Shown one piece after another: positions 27,779-37,159 of a stretch of DNA of 62,862 bases. Source of the DNA: Chthoniobacteraceae bacterium (GTDB lineage Bacteria > Verrucomicrobiota > Verrucomicrobiia > Chthoniobacterales > Chthoniobacteraceae); NCBI GenBank assembly GCA_947476255.1, contig CANJPY010000014.1, positions 1 through 62,862 of the forward strand, written 5' to 3'. A program made the position numbers and the translations under genes. The number at the start of each line of letters is the position of its first letter. Positions within the stretch are counted from its first letter, which is position 1. The notes below the pieces were generated by a model. That model saw only the letters and a list, made by a program, of their open reading frames with translations, made no database searches and was not told where the DNA came from.

Positions 27779-28435
27779 TTAATGAGTGAGGGGCAGGACG
27801 CGTTCTAAAACCGCTGCTGGAAGTTCCGTACACTGATACGCGATTTCACCCAGAATGGGAACGCTTAGCAAATCTTCAAGTACTGCTCGGTTGGTGATCG
27901 TGGCGGTATCCTCCGAGGAGGATACGGGCTGGTTTAAAATGACGCCGAAGCTTTCTGCGCCCGAGGTCCGGATGGAATCAAGGGTGAGTTGAGTGTGGTT
28001 GATTGCGCCGAGTCGGTTTGCTGCAACCAGGACAACCGGAAATCCCAAAGTGCTGGCAAATTGGCTCATGCACAACTCACGAGTCAGTGGAACGCGCCAT
28101 CCGCCAACGCCTTCGATCACTAGGAACGCATGCCTGCCAGAGAGGTTTTTGATGGTGTCAGCGGCGGTCGCCACATCGAGAGGCCTGTTTTCCACCAGAC
28201 TTGCGGTGTAGGGTGATGCGGGGACTCTCAGCCAAACTGGATTGACTTCTGCCGGGGAAAGGACCCCGCCGGATGCCGCATGGAGTTGGTCCGCGTCCAG
28301 GCGGTCACCACAACAGAAAGGTTTAACTCCAACCGCATCGATTCCATGCGAGCGGAGGGCGCGCACAAGCAGGGACGAAAAGTGAGTCTTTCCCACCCCC
28401 GTATCTGTGCCTGTGATGAAAACTCCGGAAGCCAT
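27779..28435 (-). CDS. bioD: Dethiobiotin synthetase BioD
   Basis: This 218-aa ATP-dependent enzyme closes the ureido ring of dethiobiotin from 7,8-diaminopelargonate and CO2. The P-loop GTDTGVGKT is at residues 9–17. VKPFCCGDRLDADQL resembles the substrate-binding segment, and LVIEGVGGWRVPLTRE is the second family signature. It follows glmM by 14 bp on the same strand and may be co-transcribed. No bioA, bioB or bioF is present nearby. Confidence 0.93.
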   Translation of the reverse strand: MASGVFITGTDTGVGKTHFSSLLVRALRSHGIDAVGVKPFCCGDRLDADQLHAASGGVLSPAEVNPVWLRVPASPYTASLVENRPLDVATAADTIKNLSGRHAFLVIEGVGGWRVPLTRELCMSQFASTLGFPVVLVAANRLGAINHTQLTLDSIRTSGAESFGVILNQPVSSSEDTATITNRAVLEDLLSVPILGEIAYQCTELPAAVLERVLPLTH

Positions 28436-28449
28436 TGAATGCAGGTGGA

Positions 28450-29844
28450 TCAGACTCCGATTTCTTTCTGTAGAGCCTCAGCAATCCGGTCCGCATGCGC
28501 GTTAATATGATCGAAGTCACGTCCCTCGATGAGCAGGCGCACTTTTGGCTCGGTGCCGGAGTATCTCAGCAAGACGCGTCCCATGCCTTCGAGTTCTTTT
28601 TCCGCCGCTTCGACCAAGCGAACCACTGTCGAGAGGTCCTTGATGTGAGGCTTGCGGGAAACCCTGAGATTGCGTTGCGCTTGAGGATATTTGGACAAGC
28701 AGGCTTTGAGCTCGCTCAAAGGCTTTCCCGTTTCCACAACGATGCGAAGGATTTGAAGCGCCGCGACCAACCCGTCGCCCGTGGTGCCGAAATCGCGGAA
28801 GATCATGTGCCCGCTTTGCTCGCCACCGATGTTGTAGTTGTCCCGGACCATGGCTTCGATGACGTAACGGTCTCCCACGGCCGTGCGCAGCACTCGCGCC
28901 CCATGGGTGCGAAGTGCCTCGTCCAGGCCGAAATTGCTCATGACCGTTGCCACGAGGGTGTTGCGTGAGAGTGCGCCGCGCTTCATGGCGTCAATCGCGG
29001 CAATGGCCAAAATCTCGTCTCCATCGACAACGGTTCCTGTTTCATCGCAGAGAAGAACACGGTCGGCGTCTCCGTCGTGGGAGATGCCTACGGTGGCGCC
29101 GCATTTTTTGAGGATTCGCGAGATTTCTTCCGGGTGAGTGCTGCCGCAATTCGCGTTAATATTGCGGCCGTCTGGGGAATGGTGCTCCATGGTCAGGGTG
29201 GCGCCGAGTTCTCGCAGGACGCAGGGTGTGGACTTGTAGGCGGCGCCGTTTGCGCAGTCCAAGGCGATGTGCATGCCCTCGAGCGTCATGCCTTTAGGGA
29301 AACTGGCCTTGGCGAATTCGACGTACCGCCCAAGAGCGTCGTCGATGCGCTTGGCGCGTCCGATTTCGCCTGCCGTGGGACGAATGGCCTCGATTTCGCC
29401 GCTAAACACCAAGTGCTCTATGCGCCTTTCCACGGCATCGTCGAGTTTGTAACCATCGTGCCGGAAGAACTTGATACCGTTGTCTTCGTAAGGGTTGTGT
29501 GAAGCACTCAGGACGATTCCTGCGTCGGCCCGCAGCGAGCGCGTAATGTACGCGACGCCGGGTGTGGGCAGGGGCCCGATGAAAATAACGTTGGCTCCCA
29601 GCGACATAACGCCTGCGGCCAGTGCGTTTTCCAGCATATAACCCGAAACCCGCGTGTCCTTGCCAATCACGATTGTCGGCCTCGAGCTGTTGGACGCTCT
29701 TGGCGCACCTTGCTGGCTGAAAACGTGGGCGGCCGCTCTTCCCAAGCGCAAGGCTGTTTCTGCGGTGACCGGCTCCAGGTTCGCAATGCCGCGGATGCCA
29801 TCGGTGCCGAAAAGTTTGCGGGAAGGATCGGATTGGGTAGTCAT
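28450..29844 (-). CDS. glmM: Phosphoglucosamine mutase GlmM
   Basis: The ATG at 29844 was chosen over an upstream TTG; it gives 464 aa with the conserved KLFGTDGIRG near residues 10–19. The active-site phosphoserine is Ser115 in LSASHNPYEDNG, the metal loop is DGDADRVLL, and the sugar-binding loop GEQSGHMIFRDF and the phosphate-binding RYSGTEPKVR are all present. It converts glucosamine-6-P to glucosamine-1-P for UDP-GlcNAc, which supplies peptidoglycan and LPS. It lies directly upstream of bioD. Confidence 0.94.
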   Translation of the reverse strand: MTTQSDPSRKLFGTDGIRGIANLEPVTAETALRLGRAAAHVFSQQGAPRASNSSRPTIVIGKDTRVSGYMLENALAAGVMSLGANVIFIGPLPTPGVAYITRSLRADAGIVLSASHNPYEDNGIKFFRHDGYKLDDAVERRIEHLVFSGEIEAIRPTAGEIGRAKRIDDALGRYVEFAKASFPKGMTLEGMHIALDCANGAAYKSTPCVLRELGATLTMEHHSPDGRNINANCGSTHPEEISRILKKCGATVGISHDGDADRVLLCDETGTVVDGDEILAIAAIDAMKRGALSRNTLVATVMSNFGLDEALRTHGARVLRTAVGDRYVIEAMVRDNYNIGGEQSGHMIFRDFGTTGDGLVAALQILRIVVETGKPLSELKACLSKYPQAQRNLRVSRKPHIKDLSTVVRLVEAAEKELEGMGRVLLRYSGTEPKVRLLIEGRDFDHINAHADRIAEALQKEIGV

Positions 29845-30063
29845 GGAGCAGACGCTGTTCAAAAAGTGGTATTACGGTGGGTGTCTGGGGACGCAGGTGC
29901 AACCCAGAACTTGGGGGGAGGGCGAGACGTGCCGGCTTGGAACAAATTTGGAAGCGGGAAATTTTGTTTCAAACGTTTAGGCTAAAGTGCGATCTAAGTC
30001 AGGAACGCAGAAACAGGCCTTGGCAAAAGGCCCTTTCGACGTTAACTCAAATACTGAATCTGT

Positions 30064-30480
30064 ATGAAAATGCTGAAAACCATCACTCCCCTCGCTCTCA
30101 TTCTTAGTCTCGGACTCGCCGTTCACGCGGAAGACACGCCGATGGAGAAGGAAATGAGCGCCATGAACAAGGCTTACAAAGCCCTGAAGAAGTCCGTTGA
30201 AGATCCAGCGCAAAAAGCTGAGAATCTGAAACTTATCGCCGACATCAAAAAGACTGCGGAAGCCAGTTCCAAAATGGAGCCCAAGACCGCCGCGACCCAG
30301 CCCGCCGCTGGAAAAGCCGCGTATTTGGACAAGTACAAGGCGCAGATGGCCGATTTCTCCAAGGAAGTCGCTGCTTTAGAAGCCGCTGTGACCGCCGGAA
30401 ATACAGCCGCGGCCAAGGCGTCCTTTGACAAGCTCAACGAGCTGAAGAAAAAAGGACACGAAGACTTCAAGAAGGACTAG
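30064..30480 (+). CDS. Small exported protein, cytochrome b562-like four-helix bundle
   Basis: This 138-aa precursor has a signal peptide (MLKTITPLALILSLGLAV, cleavage near HAE). The mature ~117 residues are charged and helical. A Met-containing first helix (PMEKEMSAMNKAYKALKK) and a C-terminal helix ending KKGHEDFKKD match the positions of the Met and His haem ligands of cytochrome b562. That would make it periplasmic. Several PVC members of the family may not bind haem. The assignment is by pattern and length. Confidence 0.55.
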   Translation: MKMLKTITPLALILSLGLAVHAEDTPMEKEMSAMNKAYKALKKSVEDPAQKAENLKLIADIKKTAEASSKMEPKTAATQPAAGKAAYLDKYKAQMADFSKEVAALEAAVTAGNTAAAKASFDKLNELKKKGHEDFKKD

Positions 30481-30511
30481 TTCCCAGCCTTATCCCAGCC
30501 CCATCCGAGTC

Positions 30512-30784
30512 ATGACGCGCGAACAGGTTCTCGACCTGTATTTTATGGATGCACGCTGCAAGCTCATTGAGCTGGCTGCCTTCTTGGATCGCGTCGATCG
30601 CTCGGATGGGGAAGGGGATTTTCGCCTGCAGTCGCTGCGAATGGCGCTTCCTTTGCTTTCTTCGTCTGAGGCAGGGCGGGCAAAAGCAGTGTTGGAGGCA
30701 CTGAGCGATCCGACGCTCGAACCCATACCCTCTGCCAATGGGAAGGGTGCTTGCGGTGCGTGGCCCGGGATTGTTTCTCACTAG
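30512..30784 (+). CDS. Conserved-looking small protein upstream of EboB-like hydrolase
   Basis: A 90-aa soluble protein beginning TREQVLDLYFMDARCKLIEL and ending SDPTLEPIPSANGKGACGAW. I do not recognise a named domain with certainty. It sits ~50 bp before an EboB-type TatD-like hydrolase. A comparison with the EboA family of ebo clusters would be the first thing to test. There is no signal peptide or membrane helix. The start at 30512 is the only suitable ATG. Confidence 0.55.
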   Translation: MTREQVLDLYFMDARCKLIELAAFLDRVDRSDGEGDFRLQSLRMALPLLSSSEAGRAKAVLEALSDPTLEPIPSANGKGACGAWPGIVSH

Positions 30785-30835
30785 GGAGCTTGCGTTCCCG
30801 GTTCTTGGCGCCTGAATTTGTCTTCTTTCCTCTCC

Positions 30836-31639
30836 ATGCGTTATATCGAACCTCACGCCCACATGGTCAGCCGCATCACGGATGACTATGAAGCGATGCG
30901 TCTTGCTGGGTGTGTCGCGATATGCGAGCCCGCATTCTGGGCCGGGTTTGATAGGAGCAGCGCCGCAGGTTTTTACGACTATTTTTGCCAACTGACGGAT
31001 TATGAGCCGAAGCGGGCGGCGAAGTTCTCCCTGCCGCATTACAGCTGGCTGTGCATTAATCCGAAAGAGTCAGAGGACATGGGGCTTGCCAGAGATGTTC
31101 TGGGGCTTATCCCGGAGTTTCTCCAGAGGAGCAATGTCTTGGGTATTGGTGAGATAGGGTTGAACAAAAACACCCGCAACGAGCTTCGGATTTTGGAGGA
31201 GCATGTGGATCTTGCTGCCCGCTACGACCAGTTGATACTGGTGCATACTCCGCACCTCGAGGATAAATTGAAGGGCACGAATTTGATTTTGGATGTGCTC
31301 AGGGCCGACTCGCGCATCAAGCCCGGACGTGTGATCATTGACCACGTTGAGGAACATACAGTGGAACGGGTGCTGGATGCGGGTTTTTGGGCTGGCATCA
31401 CATTGTATCCGGAGTCCAAGGCGACGCCTGCCCGTGCGATTGACATGGTGGAGCGTGCGGGGATGAAGAATATATGGCTCAATTGTGCGTGCGATTGGGG
31501 GCGTTCAGAGCCCCTTGCGGTTCCTCGCACAGCGATAGAGATGAGTCGCCGCGGACACTCGCGCGAGGCGATCGATCATCTTGTTTATGGGAACCCGCTG
31601 CGGTTTCTTTCTCAGAATCCGCGGTTTCAAATCCCTTGA
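30836..31639 (+). CDS. eboB: TatD-like metal-dependent hydrolase, EboB type
   Basis: The ATG at 30836 (MRYIEPHAHMVSRITDDYEA) is preferred to an upstream TTG. The 267-aa TIM-barrel hydrolase has the metal ligands EPHAHM, HTPH and DHVEEHT, and the late Asp in CACDWGRSEPLAVP. The sequence VGEIGLNK-type block appears as GIGEIGLNKNT. The TDDYEAM, EPAFWAGF and DWGRSEPL segments are those of EboB in the ebo (EDB) metabolite-trafficking clusters, not of DNase TatD. Prenyltransferase EboC and the other ebo genes are absent. It overlaps the PBP2 start by 1 nt. Confidence 0.72.
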   Translation: MRYIEPHAHMVSRITDDYEAMRLAGCVAICEPAFWAGFDRSSAAGFYDYFCQLTDYEPKRAAKFSLPHYSWLCINPKESEDMGLARDVLGLIPEFLQRSNVLGIGEIGLNKNTRNELRILEEHVDLAARYDQLILVHTPHLEDKLKGTNLILDVLRADSRIKPGRVIIDHVEEHTVERVLDAGFWAGITLYPESKATPARAIDMVERAGMKNIWLNCACDWGRSEPLAVPRTAIEMSRRGHSREAIDHLVYGNPLRFLSQNPRFQIP

Positions 31640-33687
31640 TGTCTTTACTGCCATTTGGGGCGTGGTCCGGAGGAGAGGCGGGGATTTTGAGCCCCAGGCT
31701 TCTTTGCGCAGGTGTGCTGTTTTTGTTGGCAGGAAGCGGCTTGTGTCAGGATATCAAAGGACCTGCGGCGGCGCCTGAGCCGGGAGCTCCGGGGCTTCCG
31801 GAGTCGTCGAGTCCCGTTTGGGATACGCAGAAACAGGCCCGGTTTTGGGTGTTCAACATTCCCGCACCGCGTGGACAAATTTGTGATCGCAATGGGGAAC
31901 CGCTTGCCTCCCAGCGGGTGGGATACAATCTGGCGCTCCTTTTCCCTCGGCCGTTTAATTTTGGCCAACCTGAGATTACTCAATTTGTTGCTGATGAAGC
32001 TTTAAAGCTTGGACAGGTTTTGGGGCGCCCAATCAATCCGCAGCCGGGTGCGGCCTTGAAACATTACAGGAACCGGCCGGTCCTTCCGTACGTTCTCGTG
32101 CAGAATTTGAGCGCGCAGGAAATGACCAAAGTGAAGGCTGCGCAAAGTCCGAATTGGGAGTTGGTGCCTTTTTATGCGCGTCAATATCCGAATGGGAAGC
32201 TTGCAGGACACACGCTCGGGTATGTGGGGCGAACGGGACGGTTTCAGGATGGTCCGGTGGAAAACAACGAGTCCTTGTGGCCCGATCTGGAGGGGCGCGA
32301 GGGGCTGGAAAAAACGTTCGACCAGATGCTTCGGGGAGAGTCAGGGCAGTTGAGTGTGACCTACAACGGAGCCGGAAAAAGGGCCTCGGAGCAGGTGAGC
32401 ATTACTCCGATTGCTGGAAAAAACGTGTTCACGACTTTGGATTTGCCGCTGCAACGCAGTTGTGAGGCGGCACTGGCGGCAGGCACAAAAAGAGGCGCCA
32501 TGGTGATCATGAACCCTCAAAACGGGGATATTCTTGCGATGGCATCCTGGCCTCCGATTGATCCGAATCAGTTTGTGCCCTCGATCAGTGAAGCCGATTA
32601 CGAGGCCCTCAGAACTGATAAAAACGAGCCCTTGTATCCTCGTTTTTCATTGGCTTCCTATCCGCCCGGTTCGACCTTTAAATGCTTTGTGGGGCTCGCT
32701 GGACTTGCCTCGGGGAAAATAACTTCTGCGGACGAGTATGAGTGCGCTCCCGGGTTTCAGATTGGGGACCGTATCTTCCACAATTGGAAAAAGACAAACA
32801 CAGGGAGTCTGAATTTTGCAGAGGCGCTCGAACAGTCCTGCAACACGTGGTTTTATCAGGCAGGCCTCAAAATGGGCGCCGAAGTGATCTCCGATTATGC
32901 GGCGAGTGTTGGATTCGGTGAGAAGACGGGGATTCCAGTTCCGGAGGAGAGCGCCGGATTGGTGCCGACGGACGCGTACATGCGGGAAAAGCACGGAGTG
33001 CGCCTCACTGGAGGCCAGTTGGCAATGCTTGCGATCGGCCAGGGGGCTACCGAGATCACTCCTTTGCAAATGGCGCAGGCGATGTCGGTTCTGGGAAATG
33101 GGGGCGTTTTATACCAGTCCCGCCTGGTGCAGCAGATTCAGGATATCACTGGCGAAGTCGTGAGTGCTTACAATGTGCGGATCCGGAGGCGTGTGGAAAT
33201 CTCTGCGGAGACGCAGGCGGTGTTAAGACAGGGTATGATGCAGGTGGTGAGTGGTTCCCGTGGCACTGCGCATCAGGCGAAGGTGGAGAAAGTGAATGTC
33301 GCGGGAAAAACGGGAACGGCACAATGGCATAACAATCGTACGGTGGCATGGTTCGCTGGGTTTGCGCCTGCAGAGGGGCCTAGACTGGCTTTCGCGGTAG
33401 TGTACGAGGGGGATCCTAATCGGAACGATGTTCACGGCGGTTCGCACGCGGCGCCGATGGTGGGCAAGGTACTGCGGGACTACTTTAAGAATCCTGCGAA
33501 TATAAAGCCAATCTTGCCCAAGGACGAGCATGGCAATGAGATCGCGCTGCCTGTGATTCCTCTGACCAAAAAGAAGGCGGAGCCGGTTCCGGGGGATGCG
33601 TCGGATCAAGAAGGGCCTCCTCTGGAACCAACGCCAACCGCACCCAAGCAAACACCAACACCCTTCTGGAAGCGTATTTTTGGCTGA
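31639..33687 (+). CDS. mrdA: Penicillin-binding protein 2-like transpeptidase
   Basis: The ATG at 31639 overlaps the preceding stop (TGATG), giving 682 aa. A hydrophobic N-terminal segment (about 18–35) may be a membrane anchor or signal peptide. The dimerisation domain (about 55–270, starting AGRG-like PAPRGQICDRNG) is followed by the transpeptidase with Ser345 in PPGSTFK, Ser400 in QSCN and KTG at 557–559 in GKTGTAQW. It cross-links peptidoglycan during elongation with RodA. The Pro/Thr-rich C-terminal tail (about 640–682) is unusual. rodA and mreB are not in the window. Confidence 0.87.
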   Translation: MSLLPFGAWSGGEAGILSPRLLCAGVLFLLAGSGLCQDIKGPAAAPEPGAPGLPESSSPVWDTQKQARFWVFNIPAPRGQICDRNGEPLASQRVGYNLALLFPRPFNFGQPEITQFVADEALKLGQVLGRPINPQPGAALKHYRNRPVLPYVLVQNLSAQEMTKVKAAQSPNWELVPFYARQYPNGKLAGHTLGYVGRTGRFQDGPVENNESLWPDLEGREGLEKTFDQMLRGESGQLSVTYNGAGKRASEQVSITPIAGKNVFTTLDLPLQRSCEAALAAGTKRGAMVIMNPQNGDILAMASWPPIDPNQFVPSISEADYEALRTDKNEPLYPRFSLASYPPGSTFKCFVGLAGLASGKITSADEYECAPGFQIGDRIFHNWKKTNTGSLNFAEALEQSCNTWFYQAGLKMGAEVISDYAASVGFGEKTGIPVPEESAGLVPTDAYMREKHGVRLTGGQLAMLAIGQGATEITPLQMAQAMSVLGNGGVLYQSRLVQQIQDITGEVVSAYNVRIRRRVEISAETQAVLRQGMMQVVSGSRGTAHQAKVEKVNVAGKTGTAQWHNNRTVAWFAGFAPAEGPRLAFAVVYEGDPNRNDVHGGSHAAPMVGKVLRDYFKNPANIKPILPKDEHGNEIALPVIPLTKKKAEPVPGDASDQEGPPLEPTPTAPKQTPTPFWKRIFG

Positions 33688-33700
33688 TGTCTCTCAAATA

Positions 33701-34069
33701 ATGAATACTGCAGACGCCATTATTGTCTCTGGATTGGAATTAAGCGCTCACGTGGGGGTGCCCGATAGCGAACGCTCTGAACCGCAGCGCTTGACTCTGG
33801 AACTGACGTTGTTTCCCAAATGTGATTTTTCCGTCCTGGGCGATGATTTGGGGCGCACGGTGGATTATTTTGAACTCACACGGCGCGTGCGACGGCTTGC
33901 CGCGGAAAGACCCCGGAAGTTGATAGAAACGCTGGTCTCGGATATCGCAGACTGCATTCTGTCCGGGTTTGCCGTGACAGAGGTGCGATTGGAGTTGCGC
34001 AAATATATCCTGCCTGACACTGCGTTCGTCGCGGTGCGGTTGCAGCGGAAAGTGGCAGCGCAGGCGTGA
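33701..34069 (+). CDS. folB: Dihydroneopterin aldolase FolB
   Basis: The ATG at 33701 gives a 122-aa protein of usual FolB length: AIIVSGLELSAHVGVPDSER at the start, VDYFELTRRV in the middle and LIETLVSDIADCIL before the C-terminal strand. It converts 7,8-dihydroneopterin to 6-hydroxymethyl-dihydropterin in folate synthesis, downstream of FolE2 (at 3559). It begins 13 bp after the PBP2 gene and is probably co-transcribed with it. Confidence 0.88.
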   Translation: MNTADAIIVSGLELSAHVGVPDSERSEPQRLTLELTLFPKCDFSVLGDDLGRTVDYFELTRRVRRLAAERPRKLIETLVSDIADCILSGFAVTEVRLELRKYILPDTAFVAVRLQRKVAAQA

Positions 34070-34112
34070 GAACCTAGGGATGCGAGGCTGGTGGTAACAG
34101 GTCTTCGGGAGC

Positions 34113-35552
34113 CTATTTTTTTACCTTCAAGTCTGTGTCGTAAACAGTCACGGGGCCAAAGGTTTCGAGTGCCGTTTTGATTTCTTTAGCCTCGCCCACG
34201 ACGACAATGCAAATGTTCGCCGTGTCTAGGTGGGATTGTGCCGTGGCCTGCATCAGTTCAGGGGTGACGGAACCCATCCGCCGTGCGTAGGTTTTGTAGA
34301 AGTCTTTGGGGAGTCCGTACAAATCGATGTCCTGTACGCGTTGGGCCGTCCGCTCGCTTTTTTCGAGACTCAACAAGTAATTCCCGATGTTGTACTCTCT
34401 CTGGAGAGCCAGTTCGGCCTCCGGGGCTGGTTCCTTGCAGAGTCGGTCGATTTCTTTAAGAATTTCTGTCACCGCTGGAGCTGTGACTTCATTGCGCGTT
34501 TCGGCGCTGGCTTCGAAACTTCCCGCTTCCTTCCGCGGGTCAAAAGCGGAGTAGGCTCCGTAAGTCCAGCCGTGGGTCTCCCTGAGATTTTGGAATAACC
34601 GGCCTGAGAATCCACCGCCCAAAGTCGAATTGAGAACAAGAACCTCTGGAAGGTCCGGAGTGTTGCGAGGAGGTCCGGGCCGGCAGACGACGATGTTGCT
34701 TTGGACCGAGCCTGGGCGGTCGACTAAGTGGACGGAACGTCCCTTGATTTCCGGCAATGGAATTTTCACACGGTCAGCAAGATCTGTATTCTTCCAAGAA
34801 CCAAACGCTTTCTCCACAAGCGGCATGACTTGGTCTGGCGTGATGTCCCCCACGATCGCTAGGGTGGCGTTTTTGGGCTGAAAATAGGCTCCGTGATACT
34901 TCACCAGATCGTCCTGGGTGATCGCTGAGACACTTTCCGGAGTCGCGATTTGCCCGTAGGGGTGATTGCCGTAAACGACTTTGGCGACGAGTTTTGACAC
35001 CAAGGCCTGGGGTTGCTGTTTTTGGGCTTCGAGGCCTGAGAGGCTGATTTTTCGAGCCTTTTCCAATTGGTCTCCCGTGAAACTGGGATAACAGGCTGCG
35101 TCGGACATGAGGTCCAGCAGCGGACTCGTGTATTTGTTGAGAGCGCTTGCAATCAGGGAAATGGAATCTGGGCCGGCCACGGCTTCGACGCGAGAATTCA
35201 GAAAGTCGGCCTCTTTGGCGAAGGCCTCAGCCGTGCGTTTGCTTGTACCGCGATTCAAAAGATTGGCGACCAAGGAAGCTGTCCCAGATTTGCCGTTATC
35301 GAGGGCAGCGCCTGCTTTGACAATGAGCCGGAAGGTCACCATGGGGCGGCGGTCGTCCTGGATGATGAAAATACGGAGGCCATTGGGGAGGGTAAGATCC
35401 TTGAATTCAGGGAATGATGCAGCGGGAGCTAAACCGGGGTTCGGTTTGATGGAGCGATCGATTTCAGCAGCCTTCATGGAGCTTGGAGTGAGAATTCCCA
35501 GACAGCCGAGGAGGCAAAAGAAACGCGGTGATTGGAGGAGAGAGAATGTCAT
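34113..35552 (-). CDS. M16 peptidase-like subunit lacking the zinc motif
   Basis: This 479-aa exported protein (signal peptide in the first ~28 residues) has an M16 fold. In the place of HxxEH it reads SGTASLVANLL, so the zinc-binding residues are missing and it should be catalytically inactive. The R/Y-containing segment NLRETHGWTYGAYSAFDP, typical of the substrate-closing partner subunit, is kept. It follows the HxxEH-bearing paralogue by 9 bp. A heterodimeric M16B peptidase, as in mitochondrial processing-peptidase-like bacterial pairs, is the natural reading. Confidence 0.88.
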   Translation of the reverse strand: MTFSLLQSPRFFCLLGCLGILTPSSMKAAEIDRSIKPNPGLAPAASFPEFKDLTLPNGLRIFIIQDDRRPMVTFRLIVKAGAALDNGKSGTASLVANLLNRGTSKRTAEAFAKEADFLNSRVEAVAGPDSISLIASALNKYTSPLLDLMSDAACYPSFTGDQLEKARKISLSGLEAQKQQPQALVSKLVAKVVYGNHPYGQIATPESVSAITQDDLVKYHGAYFQPKNATLAIVGDITPDQVMPLVEKAFGSWKNTDLADRVKIPLPEIKGRSVHLVDRPGSVQSNIVVCRPGPPRNTPDLPEVLVLNSTLGGGFSGRLFQNLRETHGWTYGAYSAFDPRKEAGSFEASAETRNEVTAPAVTEILKEIDRLCKEPAPEAELALQREYNIGNYLLSLEKSERTAQRVQDIDLYGLPKDFYKTYARRMGSVTPELMQATAQSHLDTANICIVVVGEAKEIKTALETFGPVTVYDTDLKVKK

Positions 35553-35561
35553 GGCCGCCGG

Positions 35562-36944
35562 TTACTTGGAGGGTGGGAGAGGGTAGCGAAGGAGGAACTT
35601 GCCGGAGGGAGTGAAGTATTTCTTTGCAACACGGTGCAGGTCTTCCCGTTTCACTGCCAGATAACGTTCAAGTTCGGTGTTAATGAGGGAGGTGTCTCCG
35701 TAGAACATCGAGTAATGAGCGAGCGTTCGCGCGCGGTCTGCCATGGTGCCGCCGGATTGTGCAAACTGGCTTTCCATGGCGTTGCGGGCTTTTTGGAATT
35801 CCTCTTCAGTGACGCCCTGTTTGACTACAAGGTCGATTTCCTCGCTGAGGACTTGATTAAGTTCCTCAAGAGATGCTCCAGCCTGTCCCGTTACTTGAAT
35901 GGCGAGCATGCCCGTTTTTTCAAGCAGGTAACAGTAGGGGCTCACGCTCATTGCCACTCCTTTTTTTTCTACCAGGCTTTGATAAAGCCTCGAAGAACGG
36001 CCTTCGCCGAGAATGTGAGAGAGCATTTCGAGCGGATACGCGTCTGGATCGGTCTCCGAGGGCGCCCGCCACGCCTGAACAAGCGCGGGAAGGGGCGTGT
36101 TTTTTTTGACGACATCCTTGGTTTTGCCCTGCACATCGAGCTTCCACTCGAATGCTGGCCTTGGGATGGGCTTACCATTGGGGATCGCGCTGAAGTAATC
36201 TTCGATCAGCTTCCGCGTCTGTTCCTCTTGGAAGTCTCCTGCGACAACAAGAGTGGCGTTCTCGGGTCTGTAAAAGGTGCGGTGAAACTCGCGAAATTCA
36301 TCGATGGTCGCCTTGTCGATGTACTGGAAGGAGCCGATGGGAACCCATTGATAGGGAGTGTCTTCAAAAACAAGGGAAGAGAGTTCTTCAAAAAGGCTCC
36401 CGTAGGGCTGGTTGTCGTAAGAGCGCCTGCGCTCTTCTTTGACAACAGCGCGTTGAGTTTCCACGCCGGCCTCGTCGATGCGAGGATGTAGCATTCGTTC
36501 GCTTTCGATCCAAAGGGCGAGCGGAAGTTGGTGGGCGGGGAGGTTGAAGTAATAATCCGTTCGATCGAAGGACGTGGATGCGTTGAGATTTCCACCCGCC
36601 CCGGAGATGTACTTGTCGATCGTTCCGCGGGGGATAAACTCCGACCCCTCGAACATCAAGTGTTCAAAAAAGTGGGCAAATCCTGTCCGGTCAGGCCGCT
36701 CGTTTTTGCTTCCCACCTTATAGAGCACATAAGTGGAGATGACGGGCGCGGAGTGATTTTGGTGCAGGATGATACGAAGCCCGTTGGGAAGCGTGTACTC
36801 CTTGAAGGTGACGGGCTTTCTGACGCTGCGGATCTCGGCCGCTGGGAGCGGATCTTTATCAGATCTTCTCTGCGGAGAAGCGGCGTGCGTGGAACTTCCG
36901 AGGGTAACGGTCAGGGCCGCAGAAAGGAAAACAGCGGATTTCAT
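35562..36944 (-). CDS. M16 zinc metallopeptidase, catalytic subunit
   Basis: The ATG at 36944 (MKSAVFLSAALTVTLG) starts a signal peptide and gives 460 aa. The inverted zinc motif HFFEH is at residues 91–95 in TGFAHFFEHLMFEGSE. The third ligand glutamate lies ~75 residues later in the AVVKEERR segment. GEGRSSRLYQSLVEKKG belongs to the second half-domain. It is first gene of a two-gene operon with the inactive paralogue and probably degrades peptides in the periplasm. Confidence 0.9.
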   Translation of the reverse strand: MKSAVFLSAALTVTLGSSTHAASPQRRSDKDPLPAAEIRSVRKPVTFKEYTLPNGLRIILHQNHSAPVISTYVLYKVGSKNERPDRTGFAHFFEHLMFEGSEFIPRGTIDKYISGAGGNLNASTSFDRTDYYFNLPAHQLPLALWIESERMLHPRIDEAGVETQRAVVKEERRRSYDNQPYGSLFEELSSLVFEDTPYQWVPIGSFQYIDKATIDEFREFHRTFYRPENATLVVAGDFQEEQTRKLIEDYFSAIPNGKPIPRPAFEWKLDVQGKTKDVVKKNTPLPALVQAWRAPSETDPDAYPLEMLSHILGEGRSSRLYQSLVEKKGVAMSVSPYCYLLEKTGMLAIQVTGQAGASLEELNQVLSEEIDLVVKQGVTEEEFQKARNAMESQFAQSGGTMADRARTLAHYSMFYGDTSLINTELERYLAVKREDLHRVAKKYFTPSGKFLLRYPLPPSK

Positions 36945-37159
36945 GGGGGCTTTGTTCGTAAGTAGACCCGCATTCGACAAATTCGTTCGAAAGAATTACG
37001 GGCCTCTTTTAGAAGAGTTTCAAAACTGCCTCAGATTGCCAAAGGAGGCCATGCAAAGTTTCGTGATTTTAGCCGGCGCTTCGGTCGAGTCCTCCTGATT
37101 GTTGCGGTTCTGTGTTTCATGCGCTTGCACGTGGTCCTGAACTGTTGCAGGTGTAGTGG

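Noticed and set aside
29863..30063. Possible riboswitch upstream of the b562-like gene
   Set aside because: Only a short GGCCTT/AAGGCC hairpin is visible. No conserved riboswitch core was recognised.
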